DNA of 64,000 nucleotides from Amycolatopsis sp. NBC_01480 (GCF_036227205.1 NZ_CP109442.1:6386001-6450000), one strand, 5' to 3'; shown: positions 1 to 9,034, counted from the stretch's first letter. Notes: generated by a model from the letters alone, not told the origin. Program-made: numbers and translations.

Positions 1-667
1 ATTCGGCGGCGTGCCGGTAGTAGGCCAGGCAGGCGCGAAGCCCGTCTTCGGCGGCGACGGCCGCGGCGTACGCCTCGATTTCGGTGTCGTCGAAAGTGCT
101 GGGGGAGAGGGATTTCGCCTTCAGGAACCAGCCGACGTACTCGCGCTCACGCCCCGCGAGCAGGATTTCGGGCAGGTCGGGCACGAGGTGGAAGGCGAAA
201 TGCCAGGTCTTCCACGCCCGTTCGGGGTCGAGCGGGACGGCGTCGGGCAGCGTGATGCCCGGGATTCCGGCGTCGAGCAGGGCGACGCCGTGCAGCCGGC
301 TCTCGAACTGCACCGCGAGGGAGAAGGCGACCCACGCGCCGACGTCGTGGCCGGCCAGCCAGTAGCGCGAAACTCCCAGCGCTTCCACCGCAGCGTGGAC
401 ATACGCGGCGACGGTGTGAGTGTCGTAGCTGCCGTGCGGTCGTTCGGAATGGCCCTGGCCGGGCAGGTCGATCGCGAGGACGTGGCACCGGCGGGCCAGC
501 GCGGGCATGACCTGCCGCCAGGCCCACCAGGTCTGCGGGAATCCGGCGAGCAGCACGACGGCCGGACCGTCCGCGCGGCCGCCTTCGACCGCGTGAAGCC
601 GGATTCCGCCCGCTTCGACCCAGCGGTGGGTGAAGCCGGGTAGGTCGCGGACTGGGTTGTCGGTCAT
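1..667 (-). CDS. Alpha/beta hydrolase, epoxide-hydrolase-like (partial, 3' end off window)
   Basis: The reverse strand reads from an ATG at 667 to the left edge, giving the first 222 residues. The start matches the fold: a strand ending PAVVLLAGFPQTWW supplies the oxyanion HG-like turn (here AGF), followed by IDLPGQGHS and the nucleophile elbow GHDVGAW. Asp in the elbow (GHDxG) rather than Ser is typical of epoxide hydrolases and haloalkane dehalogenases. The cap region (WHFAFHLVPDLPE) is also typical of epoxide hydrolases. The catalytic His lies beyond the window. The gene is divergent from the TetR gene at 744 and shares a palindromic operator with it, so it is probably the regulated target. 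Substrate unknown. Confidence 0.85.
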   Translation of the reverse strand, partial: MTDNPVRDLPGFTHRWVEAGGIRLHAVEGGRADGPAVVLLAGFPQTWWAWRQVMPALARRCHVLAIDLPGQGHSERPHGSYDTHTVAAYVHAAVEALGVSRYWLAGHDVGAWVAFSLAVQFESRLHGVALLDAGIPGITLPDAVPLDPERAWKTWHFAFHLVPDLPEILLAGREREYVGWFLKAKSLSPSTFDDTEIEAYAAAVAAEDGLRACLAYYRHAAE

Positions 668-686
668 GGGCTCCTCCGTCGGGATG

Positions 687-714
687 CTATCTTGAACTAT
701 CTGGTTCAAGATAG
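687..714. promoter_or_regulatory. Perfect inverted repeat, probable TetR operator
   Basis: Arms CTATCTTGAAC (687-697) and GTTCAAGATAG (704-714) are exact reverse complements separated by six bases. The site lies midway between the divergent hydrolase (start 667) and TetR gene (start 744). Its length and symmetry suit a TetR dimer that would control both promoters. Confidence 0.75.
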
Positions 715-743
715 ACCGGGCGGATCGGCGGGAGGATCGGGGT

Positions 744-1316
744 ATGGCGGGCAAGAAGCAGTTCGACGTCGACGCGGCGCTCGAGGCCGCGATGATCCAG
801 TTCTGGCAGGCCGGGTACGCCGAGACCTCGGTGGACGACCTGTCGCGGGCCACCGGGCTCAACCGCAGCTCGCTCTACTCGTCCTTCGGGGACAAGGATT
901 CGCTCTTCCTGAACTGCCTGGACCGCTACGTCACGCGTTATGGGGAGAAGTACGACGCCGCGCTGGCCGGCGCCGATCAGCCGGTTGCCGCCGTGCGGGC
1001 GTTTTTCGAGGTCGCCTTGAAACGCATCGCGGACCCCGGCCTGCCCGACGGGTGCCTGGTGGTCCAGTCCGTTCTGGCGACGCCCGTGCTTAGTCCACGC
1101 GTGGCCCAGCGTGCGCAGGAAGCGGTGGGCTCCCAGCGCACCCGGCTGCGCACCGCGTTGAAGGCGGGCGGGGTGTCCGACTCGGTGGCGGGGACTTTCT
1201 CCGTCCATATCGCGGCGGTGAACCAGTCGCTGGCGGTCATGAGCCGGGCCGGGGCCGGCCCGCAACAGCTGCACGCCATCGTCGACGTGACCCTGGACGC
1301 GCTGGCCCGGGCTTAG
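744..1316 (+). CDS. TetR/AcrR-family transcriptional regulator
   Basis: A 190-residue protein with an N-terminal TetR helix-turn-helix at about residues 10-55 (ALEAAMIQFWQAGYAETSVDDL, then GLNRSSLYSSFGDKDSLF, the recognition helix and the conserved FGDKD turn). The remaining helical domain resembles the ligand-binding C-terminus of regulators with a conserved GCLVV segment near residue 103. It probably represses the divergent hydrolase and itself through the palindrome at 687-714. Ligand unknown. Confidence 0.9.
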   Translation: MAGKKQFDVDAALEAAMIQFWQAGYAETSVDDLSRATGLNRSSLYSSFGDKDSLFLNCLDRYVTRYGEKYDAALAGADQPVAAVRAFFEVALKRIADPGLPDGCLVVQSVLATPVLSPRVAQRAQEAVGSQRTRLRTALKAGGVSDSVAGTFSVHIAAVNQSLAVMSRAGAGPQQLHAIVDVTLDALARA

Positions 1317-1681
1317 CGGGCCAGCGCGGCGTCGAGCGGCGCACTGAATGCAGCGGATGACGCGTTCCCTGCACTGAATGCAGGGCACGCGTCATCCGCT
1401 GCTCCTTGGTTCGGCGTCGAGCAGGTCTAGGTCTGCGGCAGCGAAGTCACCTTCGGCGAGAACACCAGGCCGAGTTCGCCGAAGAACCGGGTCCACCCGC
1501 TGTGGCGGGCGCGGGATTGTCGTCGTCCCCTCGATTCGGGGCAGGCTCATCGGGAAGCCGGGGCCGAGACGCCTTGCGGGGCTGGGGCCTGGTCTCCGTG
1601 CTGCGGGCGGCCAGTGATGTGGCCAGGGCGTTCCGGAGCCCGGCCCGCCGTCCGATCCGGTGAGACATGGCCGAAGCTTGC
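1317..1681. other. Intergenic stretch with hairpin repeat and a possible gene remnant
   Basis: This gap between converging genes holds the family-B palindrome at 1350-1402. Reverse-strand reading ending at the stop codon at 1427-1429 gives a protein-like tail (WTRFFGELGLVF, then SPKVTSLPQT) of about 25 residues without a convincing upstream frame. It may be the decayed end of a lost gene. No complete gene is supported. Confidence 0.4.
1350..1402. repeat. Dispersed palindrome family B, copy 1
   Basis: GCAGCGGATGACGCGT (1350-1365) pairs exactly with ACGCGTCATCCGCTGC (1387-1402). The loop contains a second small hairpin, CCCTGCA and TGCAGGG around CTGAA. Related copies occur at 30557-30608 and 63617-63676. 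Here it lies between converging genes and could terminate both. Confidence 0.8.
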
Positions 1682-2107
1682 CTACTCGGCCAAGCGTCGT
1701 GACGCCGCGCCCGCTGCCAGCCCCGTCGCCGTGAGCACCAGCCCGACGCCGAGCAGGACCCACGTCCCGCTCGCCGGCGCGATCCGCGCGGCGGGTGCCA
1801 GGTCGGCCACGCGGGGGAGCGTGAGCACGAGGTACTGCGCGGCGATCCCGATCACCGCGATGCCGGGCAGGCACGCGAAGGCCAGCGGCTCGTCCCGGTG
1901 CCGCTGCAACGCCGCCAATGCCAGTCCGAACGCGAGTGCCATCGCCAGCGCACACGCCAGCCGCAACCCGAGCCCCAGATCCGGATCGGCGACCCCCGGC
2001 GGGAACCGCTCGGAGAGGTACTGCGCCGACGGCAGCACCAGCCCCGCCCCACCCGCCACCGCCGCGGCGAGGACGACTATCGCCCGCACCGCTTGCAGGC
2101 GCTTCAC
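1682..2107 (-). CDS. Small four-helix membrane protein, unknown function
   Basis: A 141-residue protein starting at GTG 2107 with four hydrophobic segments at about residues 8-28, 45-68, 76-95 and 113-134, separated by short Arg- or Pro-containing loops. No known motif was recognised. The short cytosolic N-terminus (KRLQAVR) suggests the N-in orientation. Frame, length and hydrophobic periodicity support a real gene, but nothing indicates a role. It stands alone between the TetR gene and the choline cluster. Confidence 0.6.
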   Translation of the reverse strand: MKRLQAVRAIVVLAAAVAGGAGLVLPSAQYLSERFPPGVADPDLGLGLRLACALAMALAFGLALAALQRHRDEPLAFACLPGIAVIGIAAQYLVLTLPRVADLAPAARIAPASGTWVLLGVGLVLTATGLAAGAASRRLAE

Positions 2108-2114
2108 CGCGGGG

Positions 2115-2440
2115 CTCCGGTCGAGGTGGGTTGTGCGTGCGGTTGCTTCGGCGCGCTGCTGGGGCGAAGCGGTGTGGCTCCGGCTGGCGGGTGTTGCCGC
2201 GTCGCCCCGCTACCGGGGTGACGCGGTATTGCTCCGGCTAATGCGGGTTGCGTGGGCAGCCGCTTCGCCGAACTGCCGACGCGAAGCGACGAAGCGCTGG
2301 CTGTCATGCACCGCTGATTCGCCCCGCGACCAGGGCGAAGAGTCCCGGCCCCAGGCGGAGCGGGCTGCGTGCACGGCTGCTTCCCCGTGCTGCCGACGCG
2401 AAGCAATGCCGTGCCACCGAACCGAAGCACCGCCGTCCAG
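2115..2440. repeat. Degenerate tandem repeat in a 488-bp non-coding stretch
   Basis: The 2108-2595 gap has no convincing gene. It contains about three imperfect units of roughly 110-120 bp, each with a ggttgcgtg..gc-like lead, a gcttc(g/c)cc segment and CTGCCGACGCGAAGC or a variant (clearest at about 2274-2288 and 2391-2405). ORFs crossing it on either strand are low-complexity by-products of the repeat. Confidence 0.5.
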
Positions 2441-2595
2441 CCGGACACGTCTGACCGATCCACCACACAACCCCGGCGACGGCCCACCACCGTCCGGCGC
2501 TGTCCCACCGACCCATCGCCCACGCGACCTCCCGATGCCCCAGGAGACCCGATCCTACGGGCCCCGCGACCCCCGGCAGCTCGGTTTTCCCGGCG

Positions 2596-4143
2596 TCAGG
2601 AGTGGTCTTCCTTCACCATGTCCGCGCATTTCTCGCCGATTGCCATCGTCGTGATGCAGGGGTTGACCGCGACCAGGAAGGGCATCACCGAGGCGTCCGC
2701 GACGCGCAGGCCCTCGACGCCGCGCACGCGCAGCCGTTCGTCCAGGACGGCGGCGCTGTCCGACTCCGGGCCCATCTTCACCGTGCACGCGGGGTGGTAG
2801 ACGGTGTTGTGGGTCTTGCGCAGGTAGTCGGCGATCTCGTCGTCCGTGGTGACGTCGCGGCCGGGGGACAGCTCCGTGCCCGCCCACTCGTCCATGGCCG
2901 GCTGGGCCGCGATCGAGCGGGCCAGCCGGACGCCGTGGGTCATCACGCGCATGTCGTGCTCGTCGCTGAAGTAGCGGGGGTCCACGCGGGGCTTGTCGCG
3001 GAAGTCGCGGGTGCGCAGGCGGACCGTGCCGGTCGAGCGGCTGCGCGTGACGTTCGGGGTGAGGCAGAAGCCGTTCTCCGTCGTCGGGTAGCCGTAGCGC
3101 AGGGTGTTCAGGTCGAACGGCACCGAGCCGTAGTGGAACATCAGGTCCGGCCGGTCCAGGCCCTCCTCGGTGGTGGTGAAGATGCCGATTTCCCACCACT
3201 GCGTGGATTCGGTGACCATCGGCTGCAGCGCGTCCCACTGGACCAGCCCCTCCGGGTGATCCTGCAGGTTCGCCCCGACGCCCGGCGAGTCCACCAGCAC
3301 GTCCACGCCCACCTCGCGCAGGTGCTCCGCCGGCCCGATGCCGGACAGCATCAGCAGCTTCGGTGAGTCGATCGCGCCGGAGCTGAGGATCACCTCGCGC
3401 CGCGCCGTCACCTTCTCGCTGTGGATCAGGTCCGGCGCCTGCAATTCCACGCCCACGCAGCGCCGTCCGGAGAACAGCAGGCGCTTGGCCCGCGCGTCGG
3501 TGCGCACCTCGAGATTGGGGCGCCGGCCCAGGATCGGGTGCAGGTACGAGACCGACGCCGAGGAGCGCGTGCCGTCCTCGCGCGCGTTGATCTGGAACCA
3601 GTTCGCGCCGTGCGTGACGGTCCGGCCGGAGTTGAACTCCGTGGTCGGGATGCCCTCCTGCGCGCACGCGGCGAGCAGCGCGACGCCCGCGGGGTCGCGC
3701 GGCGGCACCGAGCGGATCGTCACCGGGCCCGAGCGGCCGTGGTGCTCGCCCGGCCCGTCGTTGGTCTCGAGGCGTTGGTACAGCGGGAAAACGTCGGCGG
3801 CCGACCAGCCCGGCAGGCCCAGCGAGGCCCACTCGTCGAGGTCCTCGGCCGGCGCCCAGAACGCGATGCACGAGTTGTGCGAGGAGCAGCCGCCGAGCAC
3901 TCGGGCCCGCGCGTGGCGCAGGTAGGAGTTGCCGGACTCCTGCGGCTCCACCAGGTAGTCCCAGTCGTAGCCGGATTCCAGCAGCCCCATCCACTTCGTC
4001 AGCTCGAGGATGGCCGGGTCGTCCACATCGGACGGTCCGGCCTCCAGCAGGCAGACGGTGACGTCCGGGTCCTGGGAAAGCCGCGCGGCCACCACTGAGC
4101 CCGCCGTGCCACCGCCGACGACCACGTAGTCGAACTCACTCAT
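2596..4143 (-). CDS. codA: GMC flavoenzyme, probable choline oxidase
   Basis: A 515-residue GMC oxidoreductase that would oxidise choline to betaine aldehyde and on to glycine betaine. The Rossmann motif VVVGGGTAGSVVA opens the protein. GGCSSHNSC at 84-92 contains the histidine (H89) that in Arthrobacter choline oxidase carries covalent FAD. The choline-binding stretch QPMVTESTQWWE and LMFHYGS are retained. Near the C-terminus H450 (HNTVYHP) and N494 (VNP) match the catalytic His-Asn pair by spacing. It differs from the Arthrobacter enzyme, as I recall it, in HPACT (for HPVGT) and NPCIT (for NPNIT). The start overlaps the permease stop by 8 bp, so the two are translationally coupled. Confidence 0.85.
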   Translation of the reverse strand: MSEFDYVVVGGGTAGSVVAARLSQDPDVTVCLLEAGPSDVDDPAILELTKWMGLLESGYDWDYLVEPQESGNSYLRHARARVLGGCSSHNSCIAFWAPAEDLDEWASLGLPGWSAADVFPLYQRLETNDGPGEHHGRSGPVTIRSVPPRDPAGVALLAACAQEGIPTTEFNSGRTVTHGANWFQINAREDGTRSSASVSYLHPILGRRPNLEVRTDARAKRLLFSGRRCVGVELQAPDLIHSEKVTARREVILSSGAIDSPKLLMLSGIGPAEHLREVGVDVLVDSPGVGANLQDHPEGLVQWDALQPMVTESTQWWEIGIFTTTEEGLDRPDLMFHYGSVPFDLNTLRYGYPTTENGFCLTPNVTRSRSTGTVRLRTRDFRDKPRVDPRYFSDEHDMRVMTHGVRLARSIAAQPAMDEWAGTELSPGRDVTTDDEIADYLRKTHNTVYHPACTVKMGPESDSAAVLDERLRVRGVEGLRVADASVMPFLVAVNPCITTMAIGEKCADMVKEDHS

Positions 4144-5683
4144 CGGTTACCTCCTGCGAATGCGAAGACGAAGCCGCGGACGGGACGGCGGCGTGGTCCG
4201 CCAGCACGCCGATCTTGTGCCGCTGCACGAACCAGTAGTAGGCGAACCCGCCGGCCGCGAACACGGCGACGAACAGCACCGAGCTCCACCGCAGGTACCA
4301 GTGGTACGGCGGGGTCGCGTTGTAGATCTCGGTGCGCGGCCAGGCCAGGTTCACGGTCATCGCGACGCCCCACAGCACCGCGAGCACGTTCACCGGCAGG
4401 CCCCAGCGGCCGAGGGAGAAGCGCCCTGACGGCGCGTCCTTGCGCGGCCACTCGCCGCGCAGCCGCTTCACCAGCATCGGGACGGTCACCAGCAGGTACG
4501 CCACGTAGATCAGGATGATCGCCAGGCTGGTCACCGCCGAGAAGATCTGCGACGAGTTGATGTTCACCAGCAGCAGCGCCACCGCGATCAGGCCGATCAC
4601 GATCGCGGGCAGCACCGGGGTGCCGGTCTTCTTGTTGACGTGCGCGAGCTTCGAGCCGCCGGGCAGCGCGTTGTCCCGCGCCATGGCGAACGCGATCCGG
4701 ATCGCCGCGGTGTGCACGGCGAGCACGCACACGGTGATCGCGATGAACACCACGAACAGGAAGACCCGGCCGATCGCGGGCCCGAGCGCGTCGGTCAGCA
4801 CGTACTGCAGGCCGACCGTGCCCAGCTCCGGCGCGTGGATGTTGCCCACCGCCATCAGCGCGAACAGGATGATCAGCCCGCCGAGCACGAACGAAGCCAC
4901 CAGCGCCCGCATGATCGCCTTCGGCGCGTTGCGGTGCGGGTCCACCGACTCCTCGCCGAGCGAGGCCGCCGTGTCGAAGCCGTACATCACGTAGGACGAG
5001 GCGATCGCGGCGATCAGGAACGCGCCGAGATAGCCGCCCGCGTGGCCCTCGCCGGTCCCGTTGGTCTCGGTGACCACGCCGGGCCCGCGGACGAAGTGGA
5101 ACGCCAGGAACACGACCAGCAGCACGGCGAAGAGCAGCTCGATGAACACGCCCGCGCTGTTGATCCGCGCCATCAGCTTCACGCCGAACGCGTTCACCAG
5201 CGTGGTGAACACGATCAGCACGGCCGCCAGCAGCACGCCGTTGGCCGCGTCGCTGGTGCCCGAGCCGTCACCGATGAACTGGAAGAACGAGGTGATCTGC
5301 GGCAGCGTCCGCTGGTAGGCCAGCGCCGTCGCGGAGATCGAGACGATCGACGCGAGCAGCATCATCCAGCCCGCCAGCCACGCCACGTGCGAGTTGCCGA
5401 GCTTCTTCGCCCAGTTGTAGACGGAGCCGGCGACCGGGTAGTGGGCGGCCAGCTCGGCGAAGCTCAGCGCGACCATCAGCTGGCCCGCGAACACCATCGG
5501 CCACGACCACCAGTAGGCCGGGCCGCCCTCGGACAGGCCCAGGTAGGACAGCTGGAACACCCCGGTGAGCACCGAGATGTAGCTGATTCCCGCGGCGAAG
5601 GTGTGGAAGCTGCCGAGCGTCCGCTTGAGCTGGTTGGTGTAGCCGAATTCGCTGAGCTCGCTGTCACCGGTGTCGGTGCTCAC
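4136..5683 (-). CDS. APC-superfamily amino acid/choline permease
   Basis: A 515-residue polytopic protein with about 12 hydrophobic segments. The N-terminal sequence (SEFGYTNQLKRTLGSFHTF) and first helix AAGISYISVLTGVF are typical of the amino acid-polyamine-choline permease superfamily, and GYLGAFLIAAIASSYVMYGFDTAASLGEE is the helix-6/loop signature. It sits between an aldehyde dehydrogenase and a choline-oxidase-like enzyme on one strand, so the substrate is likely choline or a related amine. Osmolyte carriers are more often BCCT or ABC type; the substrate is inferred from context only. Confidence 0.8.
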   Translation of the reverse strand: MSTDTGDSELSEFGYTNQLKRTLGSFHTFAAGISYISVLTGVFQLSYLGLSEGGPAYWWSWPMVFAGQLMVALSFAELAAHYPVAGSVYNWAKKLGNSHVAWLAGWMMLLASIVSISATALAYQRTLPQITSFFQFIGDGSGTSDAANGVLLAAVLIVFTTLVNAFGVKLMARINSAGVFIELLFAVLLVVFLAFHFVRGPGVVTETNGTGEGHAGGYLGAFLIAAIASSYVMYGFDTAASLGEESVDPHRNAPKAIMRALVASFVLGGLIILFALMAVGNIHAPELGTVGLQYVLTDALGPAIGRVFLFVVFIAITVCVLAVHTAAIRIAFAMARDNALPGGSKLAHVNKKTGTPVLPAIVIGLIAVALLLVNINSSQIFSAVTSLAIILIYVAYLLVTVPMLVKRLRGEWPRKDAPSGRFSLGRWGLPVNVLAVLWGVAMTVNLAWPRTEIYNATPPYHWYLRWSSVLFVAVFAAGGFAYYWFVQRHKIGVLADHAAVPSAASSSHSQEVTDE

Positions 5684-5721
5684 GGCACTGGTCCTTTCGG
5701 TGGGTCTCGATCGGACTAGAG

Positions 5722-5767
5722 CTCGTGAGTGTTCAGGACGGTTCTAACCGGCATGAACACTCACGAG
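5722..5767. repeat. Dispersed palindrome family A, copy 1
   Basis: CTCGTGAGTGTTC (5722-5734) pairs with GAACACTCACGAG (5755-5767), around a centre GGTTCTAACC. Related copies are at 44682-46308 (split by an IS element) and 55021-55066. It lies between the aldehyde dehydrogenase stop and the permease start, so readthrough between them may be limited. Confidence 0.85.
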
Positions 5768-5775
5768 GCCCAGCG

Positions 5776-7245
5776 CTAGCCGGCGAACCAGTGCTGCGGG
5801 CCGGGGCGCAGGTTCTGGTAGATGTGCTTGGCCTCGGTGTACTCGGCCAGCCCGGTCGGCCCCAGCTCGCGGCCGAAGCCGGACTGCTTGTAGCCGCCCC
5901 ACTCGGCCTGCGGCAGGTACGGGTGGTAGTCGTTGATCCACACCGTGCCGTGGCGCAGCCGGTTCGCCACGCGCTGGGCGCGCGCGGCGTCGCTGGTGAA
6001 CACGCCGCCGGCCAGGCCGTAGTGGGTGTCGTTGGCGATCCGGATCGCGTCGTCCTCGTCGGTGAACGTCTCCACGGTCAGCACCGGCCCGAAGGACTCC
6101 TCGACCACGGCGGTGCTGCCCTGCGCGACGTTGTCCAGAATGGTCGGCAGGTAGTAGAAGCCGTCCTGCAATTCGGGCGCTTCCGGGCGCTTGCCGCCGG
6201 TGCGCAGCACGGCGCCCTCGGCGATCGCGGTGGCGACGTAGCGCTCCACCTTCTCGCGGTGCGCGGCGGAGATCAGCGGCCCGGTCTCGGCGTTCTCGTC
6301 GAACGGCCCGCCCAGCCGGATCCGCTCGGCCCGGCGCACCAGCTCGCCGACGAACTCGTCGTGCCACTCGCGCTGGACGATCAGCCGGGCGCCGGCCGAG
6401 CAGACCTGGCCCGAGTGCAGGAAGACGGCGGTCAGCGCGTAGTCCACGGCGGTCTCGAAGTCCGCGTCGGCGAACACCACGTTCGGGTTCTTGCCGCCCA
6501 GCTCGAGGGCGACCTTCTTCACGGTCGCCGCGGCGTTCGCGGCGATCACCTTCCCGGTGGCCAGCCCGCCGGTGAAGGAGACCAAGTCGACGTCCGGGTG
6601 CTCGGACAGCGGCGCGCCCGCCTCCGGGCCCGCGCCGAGCACGAGGTTCGCCACGCCGGCGGGCAGCCCGGCCTCGCTGAGCAGCTTCATCAGCATGATC
6701 GACGTGTGCGGGGTCAGCTCGCTGGGCTTGAGCACGAACGTGTTGCCCGCGGCCAGCGCCGGCGCGACCTTCCAGATGGTCTGCAGCAGCGGGTAGTTCC
6801 ACGGGGTGATCAACCCGCAGACGCCGACCGGCTCGTGCACGATCCGGCTGAACGAGTCCGCGCTGCCGGTGTCCACCACGCGCCCGGCGTCGTTGGCCGC
6901 GAGCTTGCCGAAGTAGCGCAGGCAGGCGGCGATGTCGGCCATGTCGTACCGGCTCTCCACCAGGCGTTTGCCAGTGTCCAGCGATTCGGCGCGGGCGAAC
7001 GCCTCGGCGTCGCGGTCGAGCAGGTCGGCCGTGCGCAGGAGCAGGTCGCCACGCGTGGCGGCGGCGGTCGAGGGCCACGGACCGGTGTCGAAGGCGCGGC
7101 GCGCGGCGGCGATGGCCGCTTCGGTGTCCGCGCGGCGGACCTCGTCGACCGTGGCGACCAGGGTCCCGTCCGCCGGGCACCGGATCTCGCGGCGGCCGCC
7201 CGCTAGCGCGTTCACCCATTCGCCACCGATGTACAAGTCCGCCAT
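5776..7245 (-). CDS. betB: Aldehyde dehydrogenase, probable betaine-aldehyde dehydrogenase
   Basis: A 489-residue NAD(P)-dependent aldehyde dehydrogenase. PWNYPLLQ (N150), the general base in LELGGKNP (E248) and the nucleophile GQVCSAG (C282) are all present, as is EESFGPVL in the catalytic domain. The ATG at 7245 is chosen because GAGAGGA lies just upstream and the sequence MADLYIGGEWVN is the usual family start; the frame stays open further upstream. Neighbouring choline-oxidase and permease genes suggest betaine aldehyde as substrate. Aminobutyraldehyde or other small aldehydes remain possible. Confidence 0.8.
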   Translation of the reverse strand: MADLYIGGEWVNALAGGRREIRCPADGTLVATVDEVRRADTEAAIAAARRAFDTGPWPSTAAATRGDLLLRTADLLDRDAEAFARAESLDTGKRLVESRYDMADIAACLRYFGKLAANDAGRVVDTGSADSFSRIVHEPVGVCGLITPWNYPLLQTIWKVAPALAAGNTFVLKPSELTPHTSIMLMKLLSEAGLPAGVANLVLGAGPEAGAPLSEHPDVDLVSFTGGLATGKVIAANAAATVKKVALELGGKNPNVVFADADFETAVDYALTAVFLHSGQVCSAGARLIVQREWHDEFVGELVRRAERIRLGGPFDENAETGPLISAAHREKVERYVATAIAEGAVLRTGGKRPEAPELQDGFYYLPTILDNVAQGSTAVVEESFGPVLTVETFTDEDDAIRIANDTHYGLAGGVFTSDAARAQRVANRLRHGTVWINDYHPYLPQAEWGGYKQSGFGRELGPTGLAEYTEAKHIYQNLRPGPQHWFAG

Positions 7246-7366
7246 GAGGTCCTCTCGCGATTCGTTTCCGGTGTCCGGATTATCGCGGCCACGCGGGGTG
7301 ACCGCGAGTCGGCCGGGGCCGTCACCGGACCGGTTGTGACGAGGCTCCCGCCCCCGACACGACCGG

Positions 7367-7380
7367 GTGACCCTGGTCAC
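7367..7380. promoter_or_regulatory. Short dyad between divergent genes
   Basis: GTGACC and GGTCAC flank CT, a 14-bp perfect dyad in the 283-bp gap between the aldehyde dehydrogenase (start 7245) and the secreted hydrolase (start 7529). It could be an operator for either gene. No partner regulator is adjacent and no further copy was noted. Confidence 0.3.
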
Positions 7381-7528
7381 AAACCGGCCGGACGAGAACC
7401 TCGCGACGCCGTCCGCCGACTTCCCGGACGACGGCTGCGGCGGGCCGGGTTTTCCCGGGATCCGTTGGCGCGCAATCCCTTTCTCCGTTGCCGGGCGGTC
7501 GGCGGCGGGCTCATCCAAGGAGTGTGGA

Positions 7529-9034
7529 ATGTCCATTCGCAAGGTGACGGCGGTGGTGAGCGTGACCGTGGCGGCACTGGGCCTCGCCGCCCCGGCCGAC
7601 GCGGCGGCCCCGCCGCGAACCTGGGCCCCGTGCACGCAGCTGGCCGCCTCCTGGCCCAAGGAAGCGGGCACGGCCGCGGAGTGCACGACGGTGACCGTGC
7701 CGGTCGACTACAGCCGGCCGGACGGGCGGGCCATCGAGCTGGCGGTGGACCGGATCCCCGCGTCCGACCAGGCCCACCGCCGGGGCGTGCTGGTGCTGAA
7801 CCCGGGCGGGCCGGGCGGCACCGGGATGTCGATGCCGGAGCTCATCCGGACCAGCCGGCTCAGTGACCTGGCGAAGTACTACGACCTGGTCGGCTTCGAC
7901 CCGCGCGGCACCGGTTACAGCGGGCAGATCGACTGCCAGGCGCTGGGCGGCGCGCCGGAGCCGGGGCCGGGGGAGTCCGAAAAGGACCAATGGCTCGACC
8001 AGGTCCGCTGGCGGGCCACCAAGTACACCGGCTGTGCGGAGAAGGACCCGGAGTTCGCCGCGAGCCTCGGCGCGGTCACGATCGCCCGTGACGTCGACCG
8101 GATCCGCGAGGCGCTGGGCGAGCGGAAGATCAACTACTTCGGCGTCTCCTGGGGCACCGCGCTCGGCGCGACCTACCGCAGCCTGTTCGACGAGCACGTG
8201 GACAAGATGGCCATCGACTCGGTGCTGCCCCCGGACCTGGACCTCGACCGGTTCGACCAGGTGGAGACCAGGGCGCACGACGAGAACCTGCACCGGTTCG
8301 CCGGCTGGATGGCTTCGCGTGACGCCGTGCTCCACCTGGGCAAGACGGCCGATCAGGTGGTGGCCACGGAGCTGGCGATGTTCAGCGAGCTGAAGGCCCA
8401 CCCGCGGCAGATCGTCCAGAACGGGGTGCCGCTCACGCTGAACGACACCTGGGTGTTCAACCAGGCCGGGTCCACCTCGCCGAGGTGGGGGACCGCGGCC
8501 TCGGCGCTGGCCGCCGTGCACGCCGGGAAGGACCCTGCCCCGTCCGCGCAGGCCCAGGCCCAGGAACCGGCCGCGGGAGCGTTCGGCTGGGACGAGAAGC
8601 GCCCGTACGCGCTGAACCGGTACGTGCAGCACGCGGTCAACTGCGCCGATTCCACCAGCAGTCGCGATCTGGACCAGGTGTGGAGCGACTACACCGTGAC
8701 CGATGCGCGCTACCCGCTGTCGGCCGGCGGCCAGCCGGGCTACTCCGGCAGCTGCGTGGACTGGCCGTACAGCGGGAAGTACATCGACTACCGGCCCGGC
8801 CACAGCCCCTTGCAGCTGATCGCGCACCGCTACGAATCCGTGACGCCGTACCAGGGCGCGCTGGAAATGCGGCAGCGCATCGGCGGTTCGGTCCTCACGG
8901 TGGGCGACGACGTGCACGGCTCGCTGGCGAACCTGCCGTGCGCGAGCAAGCTGGTCCGGTTCTTCGGCACCGGGGTGCCGATCACCGACAGCTGCGACGG
9001 CGCGCCGAGCCCGGAGCCCCAGCCCGTTCCGTGA
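7529..9034 (+). CDS. Secreted alpha/beta hydrolase, tripeptidyl-aminopeptidase type
   Basis: A 501-residue exported hydrolase. ATG 7529 is preferred over the earlier in-frame start because AAGGAG precedes it and it opens a signal peptide (MSIRKVTAVVSVTVAALGLAAPADAA). NPGGPGGTG near residue 95 forms the oxyanion region, and FGVSWGTALG carries the Ser nucleophile (GxSxG). The C-terminal TAP-like domain holds the catalytic His in DDVHGSL. Family members (Streptomyces SlpD/E, tripeptidyl aminopeptidase) release short N-terminal peptides outside the cell. The related gene at 53370 lacks the nucleophile. Confidence 0.88.
   Translation: MSIRKVTAVVSVTVAALGLAAPADAAAPPRTWAPCTQLAASWPKEAGTAAECTTVTVPVDYSRPDGRAIELAVDRIPASDQAHRRGVLVLNPGGPGGTGMSMPELIRTSRLSDLAKYYDLVGFDPRGTGYSGQIDCQALGGAPEPGPGESEKDQWLDQVRWRATKYTGCAEKDPEFAASLGAVTIARDVDRIREALGERKINYFGVSWGTALGATYRSLFDEHVDKMAIDSVLPPDLDLDRFDQVETRAHDENLHRFAGWMASRDAVLHLGKTADQVVATELAMFSELKAHPRQIVQNGVPLTLNDTWVFNQAGSTSPRWGTAASALAAVHAGKDPAPSAQAQAQEPAAGAFGWDEKRPYALNRYVQHAVNCADSTSSRDLDQVWSDYTVTDARYPLSAGGQPGYSGSCVDWPYSGKYIDYRPGHSPLQLIAHRYESVTPYQGALEMRQRIGGSVLTVGDDVHGSLANLPCASKLVRFFGTGVPITDSCDGAPSPEPQPVP

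Noticed and set aside
11..643. Long plus-strand open frame at the left edge
   Set aside because: Its product is low-complexity Gly/Arg/Asp-rich; the reverse strand encodes a clear alpha/beta hydrolase over the same bases.
2104..2523. Reverse-strand frames in the tandem-repeat gap
   Set aside because: The translations repeat the DNA repeat units and have no protein-like features.
2596..4143. Loss of the catalytic Asn in the choline-oxidase-like enzyme
   Set aside because: At first NPCIT looked like a lost catalytic residue. Counting from the catalytic His shows the Asn at 494 is retained; only the following position is changed.
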